NCBI RefSeq assembly: GCF_035222485.1
Contig: NC_085924.1
Coordinates: 434,001 to 498,000 of the forward strand
Direction of reading: 5' to 3'
Length of the DNA stretch: 64,000 nucleotides
Source of the DNA: Podospora pseudoanserina
Taxonomy: Eukaryota > Ascomycota > Sordariomycetes > Sordariales > Podosporaceae
The position numbers were made by a program, and so were the translations under genes. The notes beneath the pieces were generated by a model, which was given only the letters and a program-made list of their open reading frames with translations, was not told where the DNA came from and ran no database searches. Of the stretch, positions 1 to 8,444 are shown in pieces. Positions within the stretch are counted from its first letter, which is position 1; the number at the start of each line of letters is the position of its first letter.

Positions 1-381
1 GATAAAGGTAAGCTGCGCATTACGTACGCCAACAACTATTGGAAGAACGTGAATTCACGTGCACCGCTTCTCCGCTTCGGAACGGCCCACATCTACAACT
101 CTTTCTACGAGAACATGAGCTCGGCTGTCAATACCCGAATGGGCGCTCAGGCGCTAGTTCAGAGCAACGTCTTCCGTAATGTTACGGCTGCCGTCGTCAG
201 CCAGGATTCCAAGGAGGTCGGGTTTGCGGTTCTGGAGGGCAATGAGCTTGGTGGCGGCCTTGCCAATGCCCCGGCTGGGAACTTGGGGTCGAGCAGCATT
301 CCCTATTCTTTTTCTCTGCTGGGTGCGGGTGCGGTGCCGTCGAGGGTGCCTGCTGAGGCTGGTGCTATTCTCAAGTTCTGA
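1..381 (+). CDS. Pectate lyase (PL1 family), C-terminal part
   Basis: The open frame runs in from the window edge, so the N-terminus and signal peptide lie outside the window. The visible 126 residues are the C-terminal third of a polysaccharide lyase family 1 pectate lyase, a secreted enzyme that cleaves polygalacturonate by beta-elimination. The segment YANNYWKNVNSRAPLLRFG matches the family block that carries the catalytic arginine (RxPxxR), and is followed by the usual HIYNSFYENM strand of the right-handed beta-helix. The frame closes with a TGA at 379-381. No lesion is visible. The family assignment is firm; the substrate (pectate rather than pectin) is inferred from the RAPLLRFG block. 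Confidence 0.85.
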   Translation, partial: DKGKLRITYANNYWKNVNSRAPLLRFGTAHIYNSFYENMSSAVNTRMGAQALVQSNVFRNVTAAVVSQDSKEVGFAVLEGNELGGGLANAPAGNLGSSSIPYSFSLLGAGAVPSRVPAEAGAILKF

Positions 382-1164
382 GTGTCGGTCTTGTGTTGCG
401 GACACATGAGCATCATATCATACATGTAAATATGCGCAACCTTTGATATACCTATCTTCATCTCATCCCGGCTTTGGCCGACATGTGGCCGTCTTCTCGG
501 AACTCTTTCGGCATGTTCGGTGCTTATCATCTCGCCTTGTACCACTTCTTTGATAAGTCAAGGGCTCGACCCGCTGAGTACGCTTGGCTTCTTCGGTAAG
601 CCCCGGGCTTATCGGCTCGCTGAGTAGGACTTATTCGGTAAGTCCAGTGTTCATCTCATAATCTGCGGTGAGCGCCTGACACTACCGTTTACAAGCGGCT
701 ACCTCAAAACCGTACAGACTTCAAACAGGAATTCTGCCCTTTCAAACAGATAGCAAAGCGCAAGACTTCGGATTCTACTCACCTAAGATACCTATCTTGG
801 ACAATCACTACCTCGGTCCAACTCTGACCAGGCACCGTTGCGTACTCAGCAATCCCCGTGGTGGCTTCGGTGGCTTGGGTTTGGGTCATTCGTGCTTGCA
901 GTTGCCTTAGTAAGAGCACCCAGTCAGCGTCTTGTGATGACTCGATCCACACCACACGTCATTGTTTTTTCTCGGAGTTGTCGTCTTCGTCGCTTTGGCT
1001 TCCGTCTGGGGGGCAGAAACACATTCAACTTGATCAGGTTAGGTACCATGGAAAAGAAAACTATAAGAAGCTGAGCTGCCGTACTACCGGCCTCATCATG
1101 GAAAACATCAGGTTGAATCAGCACATTGAAACAGAACAGATCATACAACTCAAACCACGACAAT
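382..1164. other. Intergenic region with short imperfect repeats
   Basis: No gene is supported. At about 571-603 and 620-649 there are two imperfect direct copies of a roughly 30-bp unit (CTGAGTA...TTCGGTAAG), separated by a small inverted repeat (TAAGCCC-C-GGGCTTA near 598). They lie just downstream of the pectate lyase stop and could belong to its 3' UTR or be chance. The rest holds the promoter and 5' leader of the cupin gene. Confidence 0.5.
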
Positions 1165-1950
1165 ATGAGTTCCCTTCTCTCGATCGCCTTGATGGCCTTT
1201 CTCGCTGTCACCTCAACGGCGTCACCCCTAGCGGCGAACTCGAAACCGTCCACGACCGCCGCCTCGGTCCCCACATATACACCCCTTACCCCAGCCGAGA
1301 TCAAGGCCCTGCAGACTGAGCTACTCCTCGCCCCCTCGTACAAGGACAAGGAGAAGGTCCTCTTCCCCCCCAACAACGGCGGCAGCGCCAACAACGTTTC
1401 CTTCCAGTTCGTCCCCAGCAACGGCCCAGCCCCCCAAGACGGTAGCGTCATCGTCGGCAGCGTCGACTCCATCCCAGGCCTGATCGGCACCAACGTCGCC
1501 GCAGCCATCGGCTTCATCGGCCCCTGCGGCCTCAACGTCCCCCACCTCCACCCCCGCGGGAACGAGTTCCTGACCGTGGTCAGCGGCACCCTCATCGGGG
1601 CCTTTCTCCTCGAGCCGGACGGGCCGTTCGTCGGGGACGTCCCCCAGGTCGCCATGACGCTGAGCAACTACACCGGCATGCTGTTCCCGCAGGGGCACAC
1701 GCACTGGCAGTTCAACCCGACGTGCGAGCAGGCTGTGTTTTCGGCCGCGTTTGACAGCAATGATGAGGGACGGTTTCAGGTTGCGCAGACCTTTTTCTCC
1801 TCCATGCCCGATAATGTGCTCACGGCGAGCTTGGGGAATCCTACGTTTTTGGGACCGAAGCAGCTGGATCAGCTGAGGGGGATTATCCCTAGTGCTTTTG
1901 TTGTCATGGTGGATAGTTGTGCCAAGGCTTGTGGGATCAAGACTGCTTAG
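1165..1950 (+). CDS. Secreted germin/spherulin-like cupin protein
   Basis: Intronless gene of 261 residues. The ATG at 1165 is chosen over the longer open frame because it begins directly with a signal peptide (residues 1 to about 20, hydrophobic core LLSIALMAFLAV, end near TASPLA). The protein is a single-domain cupin_1 member. Motif 1 has the metal ligands H127, H129 and E134 in GLNVPHLHPRGNEF; motif 2 is MLFPQGHTHWQFN with the third histidine and the conserved Asn. These are the Mn/metal ligands of germins and spherulin-1. Such proteins are secreted; some bind manganese with oxalate oxidase or superoxide dismutase activity, but activity cannot be read from the sequence. The C-terminus carries two cysteines (SCAKACG). 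No neighbour suggests a partner. Confidence 0.85.
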   Translation: MSSLLSIALMAFLAVTSTASPLAANSKPSTTAASVPTYTPLTPAEIKALQTELLLAPSYKDKEKVLFPPNNGGSANNVSFQFVPSNGPAPQDGSVIVGSVDSIPGLIGTNVAAAIGFIGPCGLNVPHLHPRGNEFLTVVSGTLIGAFLLEPDGPFVGDVPQVAMTLSNYTGMLFPQGHTHWQFNPTCEQAVFSAAFDSNDEGRFQVAQTFFSSMPDNVLTASLGNPTFLGPKQLDQLRGIIPSAFVVMVDSCAKACGIKTA

Positions 1951-2293
1951 GTGGTTGGTCACTGACTACCTCAGCTAGGTAGGGGGTTCCGTGGGTGGAT
2001 GGGAGACTCCAGGATGGCGGCTGGGATTTTTTTCAGAGGGAGGGAGTTTCGATTGGGGGCATACATGTAGTTAGTGTTGGCTAGTTCTCTTTGGGTTGAT
2101 GAAGGGAAATGCAGGTGGTGTGGGTGCAGACTGTGGTGTGTTTGGATTATCATCGTTGTTGTCACATAGATATTCGGTAGCAAGCTTCTGGGCCGTTTCG
2201 ATTTCCTTCTATTGCCAAAAGTTATGAAACCCCATTCCTAGTCTAAAAATGAACCCTAAAGACACCGGCTCGAACCAACTCTTGTTCACCCAG
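1951..2293. other. Convergent intergenic region
   Basis: This is the tail-to-tail spacer between the cupin gene (plus) and the UbiA-type gene (minus). It must hold both 3' UTRs. No gene, repeat or structured RNA is visible. Confidence 0.5.
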
Positions 2294-3289
2294 TCATGCT
2301 CTGCCGAACAGGGGGCCTGCATAGAGCATTGAGTGCCAGAGACACCATAACCGCCATGTGCGCGCATCCTCGCGAGCCTCCCTCTTTGTCAGCACCCTCC
2401 AGGCGATGAATCCGCTCAGGCCAACCGGCAAGGCATAGCTGCGCCATGTAAGCTGCCAAAAGGAGGCGCAGGCGCAGGACCAGAACAAGACGCAGAAGGC
2501 CAGCGCCAAGCGCGCCACCCCGTCCCCAAAAAGGAGAGGGACGGTCTTCCGGCTGCGCTGGCGATCACCTTCCTGGTCCTTGATATCCTGGATGTGTATC
2601 GTGGTGAGGATAACGGCGCTGATCAACGCCGTCCACGTGTGGCCGCGATGAGTGACGCTGTTGTGGGGGCCGATGGCCAGCCGGAGCGAAGCCAGGTTGA
2701 AAAGACCATATGATGTGGCTAGGATGGCATCACGGAAGACTGAGTCGCCGGCCCTAAGGTCATTGTAGTACCAGGTAAGAAGCTGGATTAGGAGGCCCTC
2801 ATTCCAAACATTGAAGCTGTAGTTCAGCCACAGTGCCACCGGAAGGAGGCAGAGGAGTGCTTGGCGAGTCTTCTCTGGGGTGATCTTGCCCGATGGGATC
2901 GGACGCCACGGTTTGTTTTCACGGTCTTCAGCAATCGACTCGGGCGATCGTTGGTTCGCAAGGTCAAAGATCAAGAGGTTATAGGCGTTGAACAGGAGGA
3001 CCGTGGGGCAACGCTTAAGGATGTCGACGGGTGACGGATCTGGTCCGGTGACGAGTCCAGCAGAGCTCCCAGCCGCTGCTCCTATGATGCCAAATATTGT
3101 GTTGGGAACAGCAAAAGTGAGAAAGTCATTCTCGACAAATCCCCAAAAGATTCGGGACCACCAGGTCAGAGAATAGACGAGGGACCGAGCCGGCGACGAC
3201 ATCCTCCGGGGGAAAGACTGGCAAGAACGTCGGGTCTGTAATAGGAAGGCGAAGTCACCGGAGGGCCGTGAATGAAACCAAACTGTCAT
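2294..3289 (-). CDS. UbiA-superfamily membrane enzyme (Fma-TC-like terpene cyclase or prenyltransferase)
   Basis: Intronless gene of 331 residues (302 if Met30, just before the conserved part, is the real start). Several hydrophobic segments mark it as polytopic. The first Asp-rich motif is NLLIFDLANQ (104-113), followed by EDRENKPWRPIPSG (121-134); the second is DIKDQEGD (235-242), followed by the KTVPLLFGDG segment. This combination, with an N/D-poor first motif and NKPWRP(L/I)PSG, is typical of the fungal UbiA subgroup that includes the fumagillin enzyme Fma-TC, which cyclises farnesyl diphosphate at the membrane. A role in terpenoid or meroterpenoid biosynthesis is inferred from the motifs and from the P450 nearby. 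It could instead be a prenyltransferase. Unlike its P450 and receptor-like neighbours, it appears intact. Confidence 0.75.
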   Translation of the reverse strand: MTVWFHSRPSGDFAFLLQTRRSCQSFPRRMSSPARSLVYSLTWWSRIFWGFVENDFLTFAVPNTIFGIIGAAAGSSAGLVTGPDPSPVDILKRCPTVLLFNAYNLLIFDLANQRSPESIAEDRENKPWRPIPSGKITPEKTRQALLCLLPVALWLNYSFNVWNEGLLIQLLTWYYNDLRAGDSVFRDAILATSYGLFNLASLRLAIGPHNSVTHRGHTWTALISAVILTTIHIQDIKDQEGDRQRSRKTVPLLFGDGVARLALAFCVLFWSCACASFWQLTWRSYALPVGLSGFIAWRVLTKREAREDARTWRLWCLWHSMLYAGPLFGRA

Positions 3290-3304
3290 GACCCCATCTG
3301 CCGT

Positions 3305-4297
3305 ATTTATATACCTTGGCTTATTTACGAGATTCGCAAAACTAGTTCGGTAGGTAACCCATCACTTATCCACCGAGGGAAGATGATGTCGGTGCGTCCG
3401 TCACGTGGACTGTGTCGACAACCGTCGTCAAAATGGCCGTTCTTTGACTGTACACGAGAATCTTCGACGTCGTCATCTTCAGACGCATCGCATATGGCCT
3501 GATCGGGGTGTGTGCCTGCTACGGTGTCGCCTTTGAGATCGTCTTCATCACGCGGTGCAACCCGGTGTCGCAGGAATGGGATCCGGTGCCGTGGGGTAGC
3601 TGCAAGGACCCCAAGGAGACGCAACTGGCGCCAAACTCGATCAATCTCGTTCTCGACGTTGCCATTGTCGTCTTGCCAATGATCCCTCTGTTGTCACTCC
3701 AGATGGCACTGACCAAAAAGCTCGTCATCACGGGCATGTTTGGCTTTGGTTTCGCGTAAATCCTGGCAGCTTTCATTTCAAGAGGATAACACGCTTACCA
3801 ACATACCTATCAGCACCGTAGCCGTAATGCTCTACAGAGTCTACGTGACAGTCCACGCCAACCCGGATCCCGCCCTCGCCCTCGCCGACGTCGGTCTTCT
3901 CAGCTTCATCGAGCTCTGGCTCGGCATCACCGTCGCCTGCGTGCCCACCACCGCTCCCGTCTTCAGGACCTACGTCAAGCCGACGCTCTTCAAAGCGCTC
4001 AGCCAGTTCTGCGGATACTCGAGAAAGACAATCTCCAACCCGATCGAGACGACCGGCGGCCGTTCTGGCCACCACCACAACTTCCGAAGCAATCGTGACT
4101 ACGCCGAGCTCTCGATCGCATCCACCTTTGACAGCCGCCGGTCCTCTGACATCTCCCTTGTGCCCCCTTCCGGCGTCAAAACTCGGACTTACTGCGGTCC
4201 CGGTGGGGTGGTTGGATCCCCTGGGTTCCAAGGGGGGGTCTACGTGGAGCAGCAGTTTCACGTGCAGGAGCTCGGAAATAACAATCGCATTCGGTGA
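3305..4297 (+). pseudogene. Broken SAT4/PTH11-type rhodopsin-domain membrane protein
   Basis: The C-terminal two thirds of a fungal rhodopsin-domain (SAT4 family) integral membrane protein is clear: TRIF...FRRIAYGLIG, a transmembrane stretch, the family Cys motif TRCNPVSQEWDPVPWGSC, another transmembrane stretch (LVLDVAIVVLPMIPLLSLQ) and, after an intron at 3756-3813, the last helix and a hydrophilic tail ending at 4297. Two faults show. An in-frame TGA at 3445-3447 sits in the helix before LYTRIF. The first helices are missing: only a short family-like piece (YIPWLIYEI, about 3308-3334) is found, in another frame. The UbiA gene starts at 3289 on the other strand, so there is no room for a normal N-terminus. 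This is a decayed remnant. Confidence 0.7.
3756..3813 (+). other. Intron in the SAT4-type remnant
   Basis: A 58-bp GT...CAG intron. Joining GC at 3754-3755 to the C at 3814 restores the FGFATVAVMLYRVYV helix in frame, which supports both splice sites. Confidence 0.7.
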
Positions 4298-5466
4298 AAA
4301 TGAAAAGAATAGAATTGGACCGAAAGGTCCAAATTGGGGATAGCTGGCGAACATGAACGTAAGACATTGCCATATTGAGAAGGAGAGCATCGCGTGACTG
4401 GCTGCCCGATTCTCGAAAATGGTGTAAAGGCGTGGCACGGCGCGCCCCATGCCGCAGCGGTCCTTCCAGTGTTAAACGGCTGATTGGGGAGGAAGAGACC
4501 GATTACATGACTGTGTGCCTCAGAAAGTCTTCCGCAAACATTCCCAACTCTTTTCCAAGACAACTGAATGTGGTCCCGTGCCCGAGGGTTGCATTCTGCA
4601 GTCAGATCACGACATTAATTTATGAGGTTGTCGGTGAGCTGTATACACACCAGCCTAGCTTATCAGCGTGATTGTTTGCCTACTGTAAGGATGCAGTGAA
4701 CGGTTCGCATATATTCAATTGAGGCCCAAGAGGATCGGATCGGGGAGTTGGACGACGTTGGTCTGGTAAACGCTACAAGCGCCACCCACTTGCACCACCT
4801 GCCGTGCGTAAAACTGAATGGTACGTACGCACAATGAATGCCGCGCTAGGATCACTTACCATACGATGGAAGCCATTCTCAGGGTCCTGATGGGCCGCAG
4901 TGGGACAGAATCCACATGCAATAGAAGGTCCAACGGTGTGGCTGGAATGGACGGGGCTTGGGACTCTAATGGAGAGCATCAGGATTTAGCAAGGGATCGT
5001 CGTGATTCGGATAAAGCTCTTTCCTATTGGGACTGACACAATAGGCGTCCTTTTTCATTTCTGCGATCGGGGCGTTGGGAGCAAGAATGTTGGTGATAGA
5101 ACCAGACATCGAGCCGATCCTTTGATGCAAACACTTTAAGCCCAGGCACCCAACGGCAGAAAGAAGATAGCCATGAGTGTGGCGCGGCATGAAGCTGACT
5201 GATGATTGTTGATATCTCGCTCCGGAAACAATTAAGGAAGGCATGTTAACCTGGGTGGCTACGATAAACCCGCCGAAGGAACGCTGACCAGAACTGGGCC
5301 TGCCCCACAAGGCGGTCTCTGGTAAAAGAACGAGTGTAAGGCAGATGTACTTACTACCGTGCCTTTACATGACTCTACATGATCTTCCAAGAGCCCAACG
5401 GGCTGTCTTCATGACAGGAGTACCATATTCTCCATAGACACCAGGCATTTTGTAGTTCTCCGGTCC
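4298..5466. other. Intergenic region, nothing recognised
   Basis: About 1.2 kb of normal base composition lies between the SAT4 remnant and the P450. Short open frames on both strands show no family features. It must hold the former P450 promoter; no repeat or RNA gene was seen. Confidence 0.4.
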
Positions 5467-7422
5467 ATGAGAGAAGCCTACTCTTCCTACCAAGCTCCTC
5501 GATGCAACGCCTGGCAACTCTGCAGAAAGCTCTCATCTCACACCGTCACGCTCTTCCATAGCCTGGCCAGCCAGGAGTTCCTCTGGACCGGTGGAGCCCT
5601 TTCGGGAGTTGCCATCCACCTAACACTCTTCATCCGTGGCGAGTGGCATGTTCACGCTCCAGAAATCCTCTGTGCCTACGGCGCCCTCATCGCTGTCTCA
5701 ACCCTGGCCGGAATCCTCTATGAAGCTTCAATCATCGGGCAGGCACTCGCCTGCCACTTGCTAGGTCTGACTGCTAGCATCATCACCTATCGCATCTCCT
5801 TTCATCGCTTGACCCGTGCCGGGTTCCCGGGACCGTTTTGGGCCCGCTTCACAAAGCTGGGTCATGTGTGGTACTCTCGAAACTCCAAGAACAACCTGTA
5901 CCTGCATGAGCTGAATGCAAAGTATGGGGACGTTGTGAGGACTGATATCAAGAAGCCCCCATTTTCAGAAGTTAAACACCATCTAACGTTTTTCGTTTGT
6001 CTCAGGCCCTGCCGAGGTCACGGTATTCCTCCCTGAGGCTCCCGACGTCATGACAAGCCGCCACTCCAACTGCGTCAAAGCTGAATTCTATGATCTGATA
6101 TGACCTGAAATGGCACTGTTCGCTGCACGGGACAGAAGTGTCCATTCGAGGCGGCGGCGAGACTGGCAGCCTGCTTTCTCTCCTCAAGGTTAGTCCTACC
6201 CCTTCAAAAAAACGGAATCAATACCTAGGGATCTCGGCTAACTGAACCGCCAAGCTATCAGACATTATGAAGAAAAGGTGCTGTTGCACATCGAAGAGCT
6301 AGATCAGCAGCTGGAATTGAAAGCAAAGAGCGGCGCCGTCGTGAATGTCACCGACTTTCTGCTCTGGTTTACCTTTGATCTGATGGGCGACTTCACCTTC
6401 AGCACCCCATTCGGGGTCCTCAAGGGCGAGGACCCGAGATCCCACGAGATGATCCTGCAGATCAAAAACGCCCGGGTGCTCCTCGGTCCCCTGACGCCAA
6501 TCCCCTGGCTCCTGCACATCGGCACCAAGTTACTTCCTAGGGTCCTCTGGATCAAGGATTGGTACGAATCAGTCGACTGGTGCCAGGAGCAGATCCAAGC
6601 ACGCCTAGCCAAGGGGCCGGCGCCGGAGCTACGAGATCTCACTTATTACATCATGGAGAAGGAGAAGGAGAACAACGTCGATGCTGGGCCTTGGCTCAGG
6701 GGGATAGTCTGCTCGCCGTCTTGGCGGGAAGGTCAGTTTTCCCTCTACCTTTGTGCGCCCAGTGACCGCTGATGCACAGTCAAATAGTGAGCCAACCGCG
6801 CAAGCCCTCGCCGCGGTCCTCCACGAGCTGGTGCTGCACCCAGAGCACATCGACAAGCTCCACGCCGAGCTGGGAGACACATGCCTAACCGACACCAACG
6901 CCCTGGCCGAGCTCCCCCATCTCAACGCCGTCATCCAGGAGGCCATGCGCCTCCACCCATTCCTGCCCACCGGCGGAATTCGCAAAACCACCGACACTGG
7001 CGTGACCATCCGGGACGTGCACATACCGCCTCACACGACAGTCCTAACTCCTCTTTACACCATCTCCCTGCGTGAGTCTCGGCCCATCCCTTATCTCACC
7101 GATATTAAACTAACCTTGAAATGTCACCCAGGCGAGGATTGCTTCGAACAGGGCTCCTCCTTCATCCCAGACCGGTGGACCACCCGCCCGGAGATGGTCC
7201 GCAACGCGGCCGCCCACGCCCCGTTCAGCTTGGGCAAGTACAACTGCATCGGGCAGCACCTCGCCATGCGCATGATGCGTGCGGTACACGCTTGCGCGGG
7301 TCATCAAAAAGTACAGGTTTTACCATCCTCCCGGGGTGGACGGGAGCGAGATGGAGGGGGAGAAGGCGGATCGGTTTACGTCTTTTGCTGGGCCGGTGCC
7401 GCTTGTTTTTGAGCTTAGATGA
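5467..7422 (+). pseudogene. Cytochrome P450 pseudogene (tryprostatin B 6-hydroxylase-like fungal group)
   Basis: A nearly full-length P450 with an N-terminal membrane region, the proline hinge FPGPFWAR, the GAxWY-type block RRRRDW, the I-helix region, and the haem loop FSLGKYNCIG with its cysteine. Exons 5467-5944, 6006-6188, 6255-6731, 6788-7071 and 7132-7422 can be placed by the protein. Four lesions break it: the intron-1 donor reads AT (5945) where GT is needed; an in-frame TGA at 6101-6103 in YDLI*PEMAL; a one-base loss in the G run 6699-6703 before GDSLLAVLAG; and a frame change near 7287 after MRMMRAV. The original stop would be TGA 7420-7422. It lies between a UbiA-type gene and a BBE-type oxidase gene, as expected for a terpenoid cluster. 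The subgroup placement rests on overall resemblance and is less certain. Confidence 0.85.
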
Positions 7423-8243
7423 GGGTCTGGTGCTGTGGTATGGCGATGGCAGAGAGATGGATGCCGTGTACCTAGGTAGGCAGCTAAAGGTATTGCATAT
7501 AACTGAGAATAACACAATTGTATGATTCAGTGTTGCAGCCTCACCACAGTCTGTACCAGTTTACACAGACTAGACAGAGCTTGAATGCGGCAGGAGCTGG
7601 CTGGAGCACGCGCCGCCTGCCACCATCGGTGACTGGGAAGGCAGCTGCCGTATTTTCCAAGTACATAGTGCACCACGAGTGCCGGGTGTGTTATTGCCGG
7701 CGGGTAGGTCTGTGCCTTGCGTAGGGCTGTGGCACACAGCGGACGACCTTTCGGCACGTTCAGCCTGGGGATAGGCAGCTTGGATAAGGGGGGTAGGTGC
7801 GGGACGTCTCGCGGTTTTCGTACAACGGATGGTTGGGTGGTTGGGTAGGGCTGAGCCGCATCAGGAACGGTGAGGGAGGGGTACCACAGTTCTGGAAGTG
7901 TGGTCTCAATTTGTTTGTTGGTGCACTTCTTGCCCGTCAGCGTCAGGGTAGGTAGCATTGTGGGGTCATGGACTGAGGAGTGTTGGTGATACAGCAGCAA
8001 GGCGGACATCGGTGCAACCAACAAGGTGGGATAGCGAGCCGGATCATCGTGAGTGCGAGCAATATTGCCTATAACGCCATGACCGGGCAAGGATGCTGCT
8101 GCATGGCCTAGGTACGGTGAGCGCATGGAGTGATGTGAAAACAGATATGCACCAATCGAGCGAGGTACTGGGAAGGATCTAATCGCCGAAGCATGTAATA
8201 GGCTGAGTAGGTAGGTCATATGCGATCTCCTGTACTACATTGG
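7423..8243. other. Intergenic region left of the copia insertion
   Basis: About 0.8 kb without a recognisable gene. A 230-codon open frame on the minus strand (7527-8219) is low in complexity and has no family features, so it is not called. Base composition is normal and RIP is not apparent, so the copia element landed in ordinary spacer DNA between the P450 remnant and the BBE-type gene. Confidence 0.5.
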
Positions 8244-8248
8244 ACTTG
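8244..8248. repeat. Target-site duplication of the copia element, left copy (ACTTG)
   Basis: The five bases ACTTG immediately before the left LTR are repeated exactly at 14173-14177 after the right LTR. A 5-bp duplication is normal for copia integrases. Confidence 0.9.
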
Positions 8249-8432
8249 TGTGGGGCACCAAAGGGCCCAGGTTTTCCCAGACCCACACCGGTTTGCTCTT
8301 GGGGCTGGATTTTCTTACTGTTTTCTTTTGAACCAACAACCAACTACTATAATACTAATTTGCTTACTAATTTTGGCCATTTTTTGGCCTCATTTTCGCC
8401 GCCGGTGACTTTCCTAGGTCGCTAGCCCAACA
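8249..8432 (+). repeat. Left LTR of the copia element
   Basis: 184 bp beginning TGTGGGGCAC and ending CCCAACA (TG...CA). It differs from the right LTR at three positions, all transitions. It keeps many CA/TG dinucleotides, so it has largely escaped RIP. Confidence 0.93.
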
Positions 8433-8444
8433 GGTTATGAGCTC
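8433..8444 (+). other. Primer-binding site: half-tRNA initiator-Met type
   Basis: The bases right after the left LTR, GGTTATGAGCTC, match in 11 of 12 positions the complement of the anticodon arm of fungal initiator tRNA-Met (GGGCTCATAACC). The one difference is C-to-T, as RIP would make. Copia-group elements are known to prime from an internal cut of tRNA-iMet rather than from its 3' end. Confidence 0.8.

Noticed and set aside
1324-1962. 213-codon minus-strand frame over the cupin gene
   Set aside because: Shadow frame of the GC-rich cupin coding sequence; repetitive Gly/Ala/Asp/Val composition.
7527-8219. 230-codon open frame on the minus strand
   Set aside because: No domain, signal or family feature; Pro/Ser/His-rich composition as expected of a chance frame in GC-rich spacer.
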